A DNA stretch of 64,000 nucleotides from Spirometra erinaceieuropaei. Lineage: Eukaryota; Platyhelminthes; Cestoda; Diphyllobothriidea; Diphyllobothriidae. A model generated the notes under the pieces. That model was given only the letters and a program-made list of their open reading frames with translations. It was not told where the DNA came from and did no database searches. The first letter of the stretch is position 1. The number at the start of each line of letters is the position of its first letter. The stretch is from positions 1,446,141 to 1,510,140 of the forward strand of contig CACRXP010000047.1 in assembly GCA_902702965.1 (NCBI GenBank), in the 5' to 3' direction. Positions 1 to 11,513 of this stretch are shown here, in pieces. The position numbers and the translations under genes are program-made.

Positions 1-817
1 CCAGGTGAACGTATTTTCCTTTCTTCAGAGACTTCCTAACGCAAGTTCGAGGCGTCTGCAGTAGCGTCCTTGGGTCGTTGGGTAGCTCCGGATGATAGTG
101 CCGCAGCACCTGAAATAAATCCTTTGCAGTGGTCAACGACAATTTCGTCCTCAAACAGCATTCGCGCAAATCCGTCGTCAAGCATCTGCCTTCCACTGTG
201 TCCACGGTCCCAGCCACTACAGGCAGTTCTATATATTCCGGTAAATAAGGCACATACAACTCCTACCCGTTGAAACTTCCGGCATTAGTTCGGACATTTG
301 CAATTCCGGTGACTCATTTGCAACCAAAGACGTTGATGCGATGGGTTGCTCCTCCATAGCAGCATAATATGCCCGCCTTTGGCGCAAGAGCCGCTTGTAT
401 ATAGTGCTTCGGTGAAAGCTGTAATACTTACGCTTCATAGCAACGAATAACTACTCAACGACAACTAATATTTGTACTTTTAACATTGTTCGCAAAATCA
501 TAAGTGAAATTATAATAATACATATGTTACTACACCTTAATAAGCATAACGAATACCCTATAGGTATAACTTGGAAAATAAAGAAGTATCAGACACACAA
601 TGAACGCCGAATGACTTGTCAATATGTCATAAACAATCACAGGACAAGAGAACCGCAACGCTTACCCCAGACACAGCAAAAGGTCAGTGGCGTCATATTG
701 GCCCACTTAAACAAAGCACCTTAATCAGCATATTTCGAGACATAACCACTGCTCACAATATGAGGATTCCTGGTACTTTATGAGTGATATAGGATTTATC
801 TTGACTAATTTAGCACT
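1..817. other. No recognised feature
   Basis: Only short open frames occur here (67 codons or fewer on the plus strand, 69 on the minus) and none has a motif I recognise. No tRNA-like box, LINE end or terminal repeat was seen. Confidence 0.5.
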
Positions 818-819
818 TT

Positions 820-1640
820 GCAATGCAGAAGTGGTCATCTACACGATTGGGAGGTCCTCCAAAATTTCTTCAAACTAGGCGTGGCCATGGCCGCGCTTGG
901 TCACACCTGGCCACACCTACAAGGTGTGGCCAGATGTTGGCAGGGTTATCATCAATTTTGCCCATCGAGATCGTGTCACTGCGTACCTAGAAAATGCAAA
1001 ACTTTCCCTTTGTCATGATCTTACTCCTATCGAGCGTAGAATCGGGTCTCTTTTCTCATGTAAACCCACTGTTTCTCAGTCTAATGCTAACCAACTCGGT
1101 CATAGTACAAGTGACCGTGAGGATTCAGCTGGTCCTACTCCTGCGACATCTGACTCCCTCCTTCCCCCTACTCCTACATCTCCGTCTCACTCAGGCAACT
1201 TGGCGAATTTGCCTGCCCCCAAGCCAGCAGCAGCCCCAGACGTCGTTTCTTATCCTCCAGATAACCCCAATGGGACGCATGAAAATCCGTCTACATCAGC
1301 TAGACCGATAACTTCCCCTGTTCAACAGGGTGCTGCAAGCTCTACGGTTAAGTGACCTGTGGCTTGGCGTCATAACGGTGAGACTCCAAAACTGAATAAC
1401 ACTCCGACCAGAAGATATCATTTAGCAATGAGTTTTTTCCTGTAAAATTTATCCAATCATTTTTGAATTTTTAGGTGGTTTTTTTTTCACCGTTCGCTAA
1501 TCACTTTTCTTAACGGACAACAAATGCAGAAACTATGAATTGCACTTTGTACCGATTCTGCCTACCTCGTCTAAAATTCATATGTGTATTTATTTTTACT
1601 TGCTTTGATGGGGCCCCGATGAGTCTTTAATGAAGATTCA
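820..1640 (+). mobile_element. LINE-A copy 1, internally deleted
   Basis: An ORF1-like reading frame (897-1355) is followed within about 70 bases by the LINE-A 3' untranslated region. That region shows the run of T's before CACCGTTCGC near 1490, the block GCCTACCTCGTCTAAAATTC near 1560, and GATGGGGCCCCGATGAGTCTT near 1608-1628. The same blocks end the copies at 9475, 11745 and 13259. The endonuclease and RT that should lie between ORF1 and the 3' end are missing, so the copy is internally deleted or recombined. The next copy follows directly. Confidence 0.65.
897..1355 (+). pseudogene. LINE-A ORF1 C-terminal fragment
   Basis: This 152-codon frame starts with a stretch resembling the end of CR1-type ORF1 nucleic-acid-binding domains: GRVIINFAHRDRVTAYLENA (about residues 15-34), a hydrophobic strand followed by a basic helix. 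The rest is a Pro/Ser/Thr-rich low-complexity tail. ORF1 proteins of this kind bind the element's RNA in the retrotransposition particle. The usual upstream part (coiled coil and RRM) is not visible, so it is 5'-truncated or diverged. Identification rests on the motif shape and on the LINE-A 3' end that follows, so it is moderate only. Confidence 0.5.
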
Positions 1641-2261
1641 TATTATTAAACGAAATATAGTGCGGTTCCATTTAGGGGTATGCCGCCTTCTCTTAGATCT
1701 ACCAAGCCTTTACAGCCCAGCGCGTCTACAAACCGCGAAACTCCAATTATATCCCCAAATAATTTTCTGTCCTGCGTACCGATTACTTAGCAAAGCCCTA
1801 CTATATATCCAACAAATAATTCATACGTCAATTGCCCTAAGTCATTTATCCCCCAATCTAGTTCAGGCTTCCCACCACTGAAGGCCAACTGCCCTCAGGT
1901 AAGTCAACCTAACTCCTTTGACCTCCAACCTAGACCTGATCTCCCACCCTTTTATTCTTATAGCTGCCTACCCTCCCCCACTAGCCTCTACTTTCCTTCT
2001 AGGCTCCTCCTCCTTCCCTTCCTCCACAATTTAACTACCAACAATCCTATCACTGTTCTAACTTCCCTGGCATTCCACTGTTCGAAAACTATATTCCCAC
2101 ACGCTTTAGGTCTCATACCCAGGCTCCTCTTGCTGACTCCCGTACGTAAATAACTCTAGACTAACTGGTGCTTATTCTCCAAGCATAATTAATTCATAGC
2201 TTCCATATCCGCCTCAAATTTTTTTAAATACCGTCGACAAAAGCCTTGCTGTTCGAAACGT

Positions 2262-2953
2262 CTTATATATTATATTATTGAATGTCTGGTCTGTTATAAA
2301 CAAGGTGGCCCAAATCAGAGCCAGTTCTCTCGGAATGACGCCTGATATTATATGCGTAACAGAATCCTGGTCCCATCTTTAATTCCTGACTATCTCCTTC
2401 TCATAGATGGCTTCGATTTTTACCGTCAAGACCGCACGAATAGGCGTGGGGCGGTTGTCTTCTTTATCTTAGATCCTACCTAAAGCACTCGCCCTATTAC
2501 TTGGATGTTTCCTCATTCACGGGAAACTTCTGCTTTGCATCTGTTATCCTCTCGCCGCAAAGAATGCCAATTATTGGCTGTATCTACAATTCCTTAAATT
2601 CTTCAGCCAGTGCTGACTCCCAACTTTGTGGAATCTTTAAATTAATTGCGGAAGCTACTTTCGATGTTAAATTAATCATTAGGGATTTTAACCTTCCTGA
2701 AATAGACTGGGTTTCCAATATCTGTCCATCTAAATTCCAGCCCTTTCAAGATATCGCCAATTTTTCTAACTGGCCCCAAATTTTGCGCTCTCCAACAAGA
2801 GATAATCACATTTTAGATCTTATCTTTACAATTGATATTGCCCCTCCTTTTGCTACTTTCAAAAAGGGCCTCTTTGATCGTGACCACGTATTAATTCATT
2901 GTTGCTTACCGCTTGCCTTTTCAAAAAAGACCAGCACCGTTCGGACTTGCTGA
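2262..2953 (+). pseudogene. LINE-A endonuclease domain, decayed
   Basis: This is the apurinic/apyrimidinic-like endonuclease that nicks target DNA for target-primed reverse transcription. About 2262-2380 matches the N-terminal block NxxSVxNKxAQxR...DIICVTESW seen in copies at 5760 and 12820. From 2501 the frame reads on through RDFNLPEIDW (GDFN in the active form, so the first Gly is lost) to FDRDHVLIHC, the C-terminal Asp-His pair (normally SDH). Stops and frame changes near 2380-2490 break it. It is clearly inactive. Confidence 0.75.
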
Positions 2954-2954
2954 A

Positions 2955-3712
2955 ACTACGATTGCGTAGATAAGGACTTAATAAATAAGTACACTAGATC
3001 ATTGGATTGGTGTGGCTTCCTCTCCTGTAGCGATGCAATCATTCTTCGTGATGTTAAGTCCAGTGTTTACAAGGACATTTTAGAGTTTGCGCTGCGTAGA
3101 TATCTCAAGTCTAATTCTTCAAATTCCCTGGTTCCTCATTTTCTTCACAACAGACTAAAGAAGTTGAGACGACAGCTGCGTGATCTATCCACTAGTTCCT
3201 TATCCGTCCATCTTAGAATCACAGAGATTTTTGAAATGGCCTCAAGGATGCGCCAAGCGCGCGACAGGTAAAGAGAATCACTTGCACTTAGTGGCTCGAA
3301 CCCTGGCAAATCCGTCGCTAACATCTTCCGTCATCAGTCCTCCTCTAAGCGTGGTCACGAACTTCCACCCCTTCTAAATAATAACAAAGTCTTCCTCATC
3401 GATGACACTGACAAGGCCGAGTTGTTTAGTGTTCTCTTTGCAAAACTCTTTACTACTGAGTCTGAACCAGTCCCTTTCTTTCGTTTACTTTCAGATGTGA
3501 CACTTACTACAATCGACGTCTTTTCAAATCTTATTAAGAAACACAGAAGTCGTTTGAAACACTCACACTGCTCAGGAACGGACGGGATTCCGAATCCGAT
3601 TATTAAACAAGCATCCGACCTTCCCATATTGCTAAGTCATTTGTTCTCGGTCTATATTTCAAAAGAACTCTTCTTTAAAACATGGAAAACGTCAATTATC
3701 GTTCGCGAAAAC
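2955..3712 (+). pseudogene. LINE-A reverse transcriptase N-terminal part
   Basis: The frame from 3002 to 3271, a TAA, then a shifted frame to about 3712 align end to end with the RT of the copy at 6587: HFLHNRLKKLRRQLRD, then the lineage pattern GTDGIPN (about 3575-3597) and FKTWKTSIIV. The catalytic palm motifs are absent because the copy stops at the LINE-B junction. Confidence 0.75.
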
Positions 3713-5544
3713 AACAAAAATGCAGCGTTTACAGAATATAAAGTTCTAATAAGTAAGGGGAAAAACCTGATTTTCAGGAGGTGACGGGATTTCGACGACA
3801 ATTTGCTACACCGAGCCGTTAAAAATCCGAAGTTGTTCAACAGTTATTTGCAGAGAAGCACACGTAACAAGAATCCCATTCCTGTCGTGAGGAATGATGA
3901 CGGTTTGGAGATATCGGACAGTGCAAATAAAGTTGAGCATTTTTCTCAATTTTTCCAATCCGTTTTCACAAGAGAAGCAGACTTTATTCCATCTAGTCCT
4001 GAGAACATTGGAGATCCCACTATCGAAAATGCTGTGTTTTGAAAAGAATCGATTCTGGAAGAACTAAAATGCCTGAAGGAATGTAAATCCTCCGGTCCGG
4101 ACGAGATCCCAGCAAAGCTGCTCTTTGAGCTTGTCTGAGAGCTGGCCACACCACTATCCTTTCTGTGACAGAAATTGTTTGATGCTGGAACCCTTCCCAC
4201 AGACTGGAAGACGGCCTACATTACATCTCTTTACAAAAACGGTAGTCATGCTCTTGCGCGAAACTACAGACCCGTCGGTCTGGCATCAATTTGCTGCAAA
4301 GTGATGGGTAAAACCGTAAAAAAGGAGTTGATGGCTCATTTGGAAACCAATAACCTCTTGCACAATGCACAATACGGTTTTCGTAAGGGAAGAACATGTG
4401 TAAGGAACTTGCTATATAGAATGCAAAATTGGACAAGAGCACTGGACGCAAAACACACTGTGCATGTGGCCTATATTGATTTCTGGAAGGCATTCGACAG
4501 TGTTCCGCACCAGCGTATCCTGCACAAGTTAAGAATAATGGGCATCGGCAGCGAGCTTCTCAAATGGCTCGAAAATTTCCTCATCGGCCGCTGCCAAGTT
4601 TTCTGCGTAGAACAACAGCAATTAAGGCGCACATTCATAGAGAGTGGAGTCCCGCAAGGCTCAGTGCTCGGACCAACCCTCTTTCTCTTGTTAATCAATG
4701 ACTGTGTAGGTGGGTTGGACTATGATAGTGCCACGTTTGCGGATGACTTAAAAGTCTGGAAAGTAATCCAAAATGCTGTCGATGAGACCAACTTCCTAGA
4801 AAGTCTTTGTCGATTGGACGATTGGTCCCGCAAATGGCTCTTGTCCTTCAATTTGAACAAACGTACCATACTACGCCTCGGAAATCAGAGCCATAGTACG
4901 CGGAAATAACATCTGAACAGAATGTTACTCTGAGAAGCAGAAACGCAGAGAGATCTCAAAGTCCGGGTTGCAGACAGCATAAAGCCTTCTACACAATGTT
5001 TTAAGGCGGTCAAGCAGCAACTTCGATGCCATATGCCAAGCGGGCATTCACAGTTTTCGATGAAGACTGTTTCTCCAAAGTCTTCGGCACGTTTGTAAGG
5101 CCGCATCTCGAATATGCAATTCAGGCCTGGAGATCGTGGACGCAATAGGATTCCAGCCTGCTTGAAAGGGTGCAGAGGCGAGAAACAAAATTAATAAGAG
5201 GTCAAGGTGCACTGCCATACGAGGTACGCCTAAGTAACCATAATCTCTGTCCTCTGAGCTATAGGCAGCTGCGCGCAGACATGACACAAACCTTCCGTAT
5301 CGTGCGTTGCTTGGGCTGCACCCTTCGCTGCGACGACTTTTTCCAACTAACCTCCGAGGACATCCCTTCAAGCTACGTGTGCCACAGGGTAGATTGAATG
5401 AGACAAAATATTTCTTCTCCAACCGTGTCGTGTAACCGTGGAATAACCTGCCCGAGACGATTGTCATGCCTCAATCAGTGGAGACATTTAAATGTCGGCT
5501 TGACAGACATATGCTGCAGCAACAAGCGGACTATTTTTCCAACC
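3713..5544 (+). mobile_element. LINE-B copy 1, 5'-truncated
   Basis: This plus-strand fragment starts in the endonuclease-RT linker and runs to the end of ORF2, as shown by alignment to the better copy at 17820-20642 on the minus strand. 5' truncation is what incomplete target-primed reverse transcription produces. It separates two LINE-A pieces. The 3' end near 5544 lacks the typical tail, and the linker of the next LINE-A begins at once. Confidence 0.7.
3760..5520 (+). pseudogene. LINE-B reverse transcriptase, frameshifted
   Basis: Three main frames (3803-4042, 4175-4909, 5170-5397) together cover the LINE-B RT. Visible motifs are SGPDEIPAKLL (about 4095), TDWKTAYITSLYKNGS, NYRPVGLASICCKVMGK, YIDFWKAFDSVPHQR (Lys to Trp change before the Ala), GVPQGSVLGPTLFLLLIND and FADD at 4736-4747. 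The catalytic aspartates are therefore kept, unlike the copies at 18642 and 62191. Stops at about 4042 and 4138 and frame changes after 4909 inactivate it. The C-terminal region to 5520 matches the end of ORF2 of the minus-strand copy. Confidence 0.8.
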
Positions 5545-5738
5545 CAACAAAATAGTTTTCCTCTTCCTGGGTCCTCCTCAAATGTTTTTCCACCTAATGC
5601 TGCATCTCTAGCTAGTAATTACCCCATAAATTTTAGACCGCAGCAACTTTGTACTCCACCAATTGCTTCGTTCCAACAGCTTAATTTTCCACCTCCGGCT
5701 CCTCCTTTTTTATAAGTAGCAATGAGCGGAACCAACAT

Positions 5739-6467
5739 ATTAGGAATACGCTCAGTATTGTTTCTCTCAACGCAAGATCTGTCGTGCAAAAGATGGCACA
5801 CCTAAGAAGTGTAGCTGTTGAGTTTGACACAGACGCATTGTGCAGTACAGAATCTTGGACCCACTCTCTAATTTCAGACTCGGCACTTAATATAGATAGC
5901 CTCAGTTTATACCGCCAGGACCGTACCGAAAGACGCGGCGGTGGATGCCTTCTTTACATAAGAGCATCACTTGCACAATCGCTTTATAACTTGAACATTT
6001 CCTCCTTCTCTGGAAATTTATGTTTTGCTTCGGTAATCCTTCCACAAAATAGGAAAGCCTTAGTCGGATGTGTATGTAATCCTCCTTGTTCCTCCGGAAA
6101 TGAAAGCCAACTTTGTGAACTCTTTGAAAAAATTGCAGAAACTTCTTTCGATGTCAAGATAATCGTAGGTGATTTTAATTTGCCAGAAATTGACTGGCAC
6201 ACACATACTTCTCCTCCTAAATTCCAGAAGCTGCTTGACACAATTTACTTTTCAAACCTGACTCAATTAGTTCACTCGTCGACCAGAAACGATAGTGTTT
6301 TAGACTTAATTTTTACTAATGGCACCTTCCCTTTATCTATGGATTTTTATCATGACCTCTTTGCAAGTGATTACGCATTAATCCATTGTCGCCTTCCAGT
6401 TGCCATTTCCGCAAAGCCAACAGTTCAACGTAGTATTTTTGACTTTCTTATGTTAATAAGGAATTAG
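5739..6467 (+). pseudogene. LINE-A endonuclease domain
   Basis: This is an AP-endonuclease-like domain. Visible motifs are LNARSVVQKMAHLR at its N-terminus (about 5764-5805), STESW, a YRQDRTERRGGGCLLYI block, and GDFNLPEIDW at 6168-6197, which carries a catalytic Asp-Asn pair. LVHSSTRNDSVLDLIFTN is the usual DLxxT-type motif. The final SDH is changed to SDYALIHC (about 6367-6390), so the general-base histidine looks lost. The frame then stops at 6465-6467, while the RT frame is already open in another phase from about 6435, so endonuclease and RT are separated by a frameshift. Confidence 0.8.
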
Positions 6468-8586
6468 TAAATAACTTTGTATGCACTCTTGATTGGCACA
6501 ATACTTTTTCAAATAATGATCTAAATTTTTTCAACAATTTATTACAATGCGTAACAGAAGGTCTTCTTGACCTTATTCCTCGGAAGATGTTCAAACCGAG
6601 TGCTAATTCCACCGCTATCCCACACTTCCTTAAAAACAGACTTAAAAAGTTACGGAAGCAGTTTAAAGATCCTTCTGTGAGCCCATTATCAGTTCGTCTA
6701 AGAATCGTTGAAATATTTGAACTAGCTTCGAAAATGAGACTCGAGCGAGATAGGCGTAGAGAGTCTTTAGCTATTAATGACGTGAATTCTTCTAAATCAG
6801 TTGCTCAGATCTTCCGTCAGAGATCATCTGCTAAGTCCCACCAAGTCATTCCGCCCTTGCTTAGTGCTAGTGATGCCTTCATTACAGAGGAGTCAGGCAA
6901 AGCAGAAATTTTAAATTCGTACTTTGCCAAGCATTTCACCATTGAAACTGATCCGATCCCTTTAATTCCTTCGTTGTCTGATGCTTCTCTTAGCTTCATT
7001 AATTTTTCTCCTGAATGTATTCAAAAACTGATAAGCCATCTTCCTAACTCTCACTCAGTAGGTACGGACAATATCCCAAACTCTTTGATAAAACAGCTAA
7101 GAGATTTTCCTCCTCTGCTTAGCAAAATCTTTTCAGTATTTCTCGTAAATGGCTTCTTCCCTGACTATTGGAAAACTTCTATTATTATTCCAGTATTTAA
7201 GTCTGGCTGTCGTTCTGACGTACAGAACTATCGAGGTGTCCATAAAACACCCTCTCTCGCCAAAATCTTCGAAAAAATTATCGCCGTAAAAATTACCGAA
7301 TTTGGCATAGCCAATCAAGTTATTAACCCTTCCCAGCATGGTTTTTTACCAGATCGCTTTTGTGAAACATGTCATCTGTCGTTTCTCAATCTACTTACCT
7401 CTCTTCGTAATGATCACCTATCAGTTGTCGTTATTTATTTTGATCTTAGTAAAGCCTTTGATAAAGTGCCACATAAAAGACTCTTGATTAAACTGGAAGC
7501 TATGGGTATTCGCAGTCCACTAATAGACTTTCTCAGGTCATACCTGTCTAATCGTAAGCAAAAGGTTTTGGTGGTATCTTCACTTTCCAGTGAAAGTCCT
7601 ATTGTAAGCGGTGTCCTACAAGGTACCCTTTTAGGTCCTCTTTTGTTCTTGCTTTACATAAATGATATTTCAGCCGCAGTTAAACATTCTCAATCATTTA
7701 TTTATGCCGATGATCTCAAATGTGTATATTCTTTCAATAAATCTACGAGCCTTCATTGCCTGGAGCAAATCCATGCTGACTTGCTTGCTCTCCCAGCTTG
7801 GAGCTCAAAATGGCTAATGGAATTCTCTCCGTCTGAATGTCGTTATATGTGTTTTGGACCTGATAGGCTACCCCAACCTGTGGTCTTTCAAGGTACACCT
7901 ATGACTGAATGTACCACCATCAAGGATTTACGTTTAAGCTACACTAGTAATCTTGATCTCTCGCCGCACGCTGACAGAATTACAGCCAAAGCTGCCCGGA
8001 TTTGTGGCTTTATTTCTTACAATTTCTATCTTCCTGAAATTAAATTAAGGCTCTATCGTATGTTTGTACTTCCCATTCTCGAGTATTGTTGCCCATTCTT
8101 TGGTTTGATGAATGAAGCCAGTCGTTTAAAAATTGAAAATGTCCAAAGACGTTTTTCTAAAAAACTTTTAGATAGGGAACATCCCAATATCTCCTAATCA
8201 GATAGATACCAGCTAATTAACCTAAAATTTTTATGCGTTCGAAGACTAGAAGCGGGCTTCTGTCTCCTCTTTCGCATTAATCATAGTTCAAATTTTCCTC
8301 GGATTTCAACACTTACCCCTAGTAGTCGTCCATACAGTCTTCGCCATTCGTCTCTAATTATACCTCCTCCAGCGTCCTCCACCTCTAAGCGCTTCCTTTT
8401 TTCGCTTCCAGGTATACTTTTCTCTGGAATAACCTTCCAATAAATATAAGATCTTCAGAAAATCTACACACCTTTAAGAGAAGGCTACGCCTTTATCTGA
8501 ATACTGACTCGATTAAACTTTTATTTTCCTCAACCTTCCCAGACAACTTTTTCTATGACACCGAGAAAGGGCCACCGGGAATTTAG
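6435..8586 (+). pseudogene. LINE-A reverse transcriptase and C-terminal domain
   Basis: The RT would copy the element RNA onto nicked DNA. Motifs in order are HFLKNRLKKLRKQFKD, GTDNIPNSLIKQL, FPDYWKTSIIIPVFKSG, NYRGVHKTPSLAKIFEK, YFDLSKAFDKVPHKRL (about 7436-7483), SGVLQGTLLGPLLFLLYIND, and an intact YADD at 7703-7714. An in-frame TAA at 8195-8197 interrupts the C-terminal domain, which continues as VRRLEAGFCLLFRINHS. A frameshift near 8405 leads to FLWNNLPINIRSSENLHTF and a natural end at EKGPPGI (stop at 8584-8586), which matches the end of copy 4. The pattern fits the CR1/Jockey group; the exact clade was not tested. Confidence 0.85.
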
Positions 8587-8701
8587 CATGCCGCTATTAA
8601 ATTTCCGTATCTGTTCACGTTTCCTTCCTTTATGAGTAGTCTCGCTACCTAAGATCCCTCACCAGAAATGTTAATTATTCCAATTTTTCAGTTCATGCAT
8701 A

Positions 8702-9021
8702 ATGCCCTCACAGAATGCGCACTATCGATGCTCTTGGCGAAACCTGTATTCGCCATATACTAGTAGTCTAGTCGCATCTCCCTTACCCCATCCTCGGTTG
8801 GACTCGGATGAATGTAACAGACCGCATCTGGGTTCTTGTCTCCTCGAGACTGGTTGTCATCATGCCCTTACAGAATGCGCTCCATCGGCGGTCTTGACAA
8901 AGCCTTCTATATTCGCCATATACTAGTAGTCTGGTCGCATCTCCCTTCCCCCATGTTCGGATGGACTCGGTTGAATTAAACCGACCGCATCTGGGTTCCT
9001 ATCAGCTCGAGACTGGTTTTC
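8702..9021 (+). repeat. Tandem 160-base duplication in LINE-A 3' UTR
   Basis: Two units (8702-8861 and 8862-9021) each start ATGCCCT.ACAGAATGCGC and contain TATACTAGTAGTCT.GTCGC, then ACCGCATCTGGGTTC and CTCGAGACTGGTT. They differ at many positions, so the duplication is old. A related block lies in copy 4 near 11166-11260 (CTACTAGTAGTTTGGTCG), so this is part of the family's 3' UTR. Confidence 0.75.
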
Positions 9022-9577
9022 AATTTCGCCACTTATTTTTCTTATTCAAGGCGATACAGGCCAGTCCTGACCGACCCCCCTACGTACCATTTTATGAAAT
9101 CCGTTACACAATGCCATATACAGCTGACATTTATTTCGGCCATGTTGATGTCGGACTATATTCCATTCTGTATCGCCACATGCAGGCCAGTCCTCCCTGT
9201 ATTTTTCTGATGCTATTTTTCTGAGGTTTTTTTTTCTCCTGTTAAATTACTACAAACATTTTTAAATTTTGCTTTGGAGTTTTTTTTTCACCCCTCGTTT
9301 TTTTCATTTTAATTTTGCTTAACGGACTTCTAATCTCAAAAACAATGTATTGCACTCAGTACAGATTTTGCCTACCTCGTCTAAAATTCGCATGTTAATT
9401 TATTTTTACTTGCTTTGATGGGACCCCGACGGGTCTTTAATAAAAATAATTGAATTTAACTGAATTGAATTGACTATGTGACTTTTTAACCAGGAGACCA
9501 GTGACATATGTGAATCGATGTCTGCATTCGCTTAATTCTGTAATTGCTTCACATTTTGTCTATTTATTTATTTTTCA

Positions 9578-9630
9578 TATACAAATAGGGAGTTCAGGGG
9601 CGTAAGCCTATTTCCCTCAAAGACGCTGAC
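9578..9630 (+). repeat. LINE-B 3' terminal fragment
   Basis: AATAGGGAGTTCAGGGGC followed by GTAAGCCTATTTCCCTCAAA matches the 3' ends of the LINE-B copies on the minus strand at 17607-17680 and 61285-61335. Only about 50 bases remain, directly upstream of LINE-A copy 4. Confidence 0.6.
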
Positions 9631-9697
9631 TGGCTGTCTTCAAGTCTGGATCTCGGTCCGATGTTACCAACTATCGGAGCGTGCACAAAACATCGTC

Positions 9698-9838
9698 TCT
9701 ATAGAGACGGGGCTAGACGGGGCTATCGCGTCCCTAGCCCCGTCGTAGCCCCGTCATAGCCCCGCCGAAACGGGGCCCAGCCCCGTCTGGCCCCGGGGGC
9801 TAGGCGGGGCTAGACGGGGCTGGTGCTAGCAGGGTATC
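9698..9838. repeat. GC-rich palindromic block inside a LINE
   Basis: About 140 bases are built from short units of the type GACGGGGCTA in both orientations, giving dense self-complementarity and many G4 runs. The base composition is far from the AT-rich surroundings. It replaces roughly 200 bases of RT code between the VHKTSSL and SDLSKAFDK motifs. Its origin is unknown; it could be a minisatellite-like filler or a repair product. Confidence 0.6.
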
Positions 9839-9842
9839 TACT

Positions 9843-10989
9843 CGGATCTTAGCAAAGCCTTCGACAAGACGCCCCATAGACATCTTTTAGTAAAACTGGA
9901 AGCTCTCAGCAACCGCCGCCCCTACTCGATTTCATCAGGTCTTATCTGTCCAACCGATATCAAAAAGTCATGGTCGGTAATAGCTACTCGACACCCAATT
10001 CGATCACGAGTGGCGTACTTCAAGGTACGGTTCTGGGTCCGCTATTCTTCCTTCTTTACATCAATGATATCTCGACTGAACTCGGAAATTCACAAACTTT
10101 TATTTATGCCACTGATCTCAAGAGTGTTTACTCATATTCTAAGGAAAACACAAATGTTTGTGTTGAAAAAATTAATGCCGATGTACTACGCTTAAGCAGA
10201 TGAGGTGCAACATGGCAGATGGATTTTTCATCCTCCAAGTATAATATCATGTCATTTAGTTACGCCAAACTTCCTGGTCCCATAATTTTTCAGACTAACT
10301 CACTCTCAGAATGCCTCACCATAATGGACCTAGGTGTAAGTTATACAAATAAAGTTGCTTTATTACCCCATGCAGATAGAATTTCTGCCAAATTCGCGCA
10401 GATATGTGGATTCATATCACATAATTTATTCCTTCCGGAAATGAAGCCAAGACTTTATCAAATGTTTGTTCTTCCAGTCCTCGAATACTGCTGTCCTTTC
10501 TTTGGTTTAACGAACGCCTGCGACCGTAATAAAATCGAAAATTTTCAGAAAGTTTTCACCCGGAAACTGTTTTCTCAAGTCGCACCTGATACTTCTTATA
10601 CTCAGAGATGCCAGCTGGTGAACATTAAGTTTTTATGGGTTCGAAGACCAGAAGCTGGCCTTTCCTTCCTTTTCCGCATCAACTCTAGCTCCAGTCTTCC
10701 GCTCATTAACACTCTCACTCCGAGCGATCGGTCTTATGCCACGCGCAACTCCTCCATGGTGATTCTGCCGCCTCCTTGCACTACATCTATGTGCTCCCTC
10801 TACTTTGCTTCCAAATATGCCTTCCTTTGGAATAACCTTCAGCCAGAAATTAGGTCATTGTCTAAGTTACTGGTATTCAAGTCGAAATTATGCAAACACC
10901 TTACACCGGAAAGCATAAAGGCACTGTTAACGGTCTCATTCCCAAACACTCAGATTCTTGACTTCGAGAAGGGTCCTCTTGGGATTTAG
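9843..10989 (+). pseudogene. LINE-A RT C-terminal half, catalytic site changed
   Basis: After SDLSKAFDKTPHRHLL and a frameshift, two frames (9970-10203 and 10219-10989) in different phases cover SGVLQGTVLGPLFFLLYIND, a mutated catalytic box YATD (10105-10116; YADD in copy 3), and the complete C-terminal domain VRRPEAGLSFLFRIN...FLWNNLQPEIRSLSKLLVF, ending EKGPLGI. The loss of the first catalytic aspartate plus the frame breaks make it inactive. The C-terminal half is the best-preserved version in the window. Confidence 0.85.
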
Positions 10990-11513
10990 TGGTAGATTAA
11001 GCGGTAACCCTCAGTTATATCATTAGAAACTCTGTTTATAATTGGTTTCTAAATCCACTGCTATCACTCCTCCCCCATAGCGACAATTTTCGCGGTTTTT
11101 GATGTCATCTCCCGCATTCCGACCTCATGCGGTCTGTCGACGCTCACGGCGGAACCCTCAGTATTCACTGTCTACTAGTAGTTTGGTCGTACCTCCTTTC
11201 CCCACTGCTCGGCTGAGCTCGAAGCGTGCTGTGGCCGATCGCATCTGGGTTCCTCTCGTCTGGCCTCTTTGACGCGAATAGTCTCATACGGCGTATCAAT
11301 CCGGCCCAGACGATGTCAACTGTGAATCTCGTATACAATGCCACATGCAGGCCAGTCCTGTCTGACCCGCATACGTACCCCTCAAGACTGCGATTTATTG
11401 CTACCCTGATGATGACCGAAAACAACCCGTTATATACCGCCACCTACAGGTCAGTCCTGCTCGCTTTTTTCTGTCATTATTTTTATTGAGGGGTTTTTTC
11501 TCTTGTAAAATCA

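Larger units (their letters stand above)
1641..3712 (+). mobile_element. LINE-A copy 2, truncated at both ends
   Basis: A Pro/Ser/Asn-rich linker (about 1680-2230, with stops), an endonuclease (about 2260-2953) and the N-terminal half of the RT (3002-3712) lie in the usual order. At about 3712, just after the RT stretch that reads WKTSIIV, the sequence switches to a LINE-B fragment. The missing 3' half of this RT does not reappear on the far side, where a separate copy starts at its linker. This is therefore not a simple insertion; a deletion or recombination joined the pieces. Confidence 0.75.
5545..9475 (+). mobile_element. LINE-A copy 3, most complete of its family here
   Basis: In order it carries a Pro-rich linker (5545-5715), the endonuclease (5739-6467), the RT and C-terminal domain (6435-8586), and a 3' untranslated region of almost 900 bases. 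It ends at GACGGGTCTTTAATAAAAAT followed by an imperfect AATTGA-type tail (about 9430-9472). ORF1 is absent, so it is 5'-truncated. It is the best template for the family: apart from about two frameshifts and one stop, ORF2 can be read through. Confidence 0.8.
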
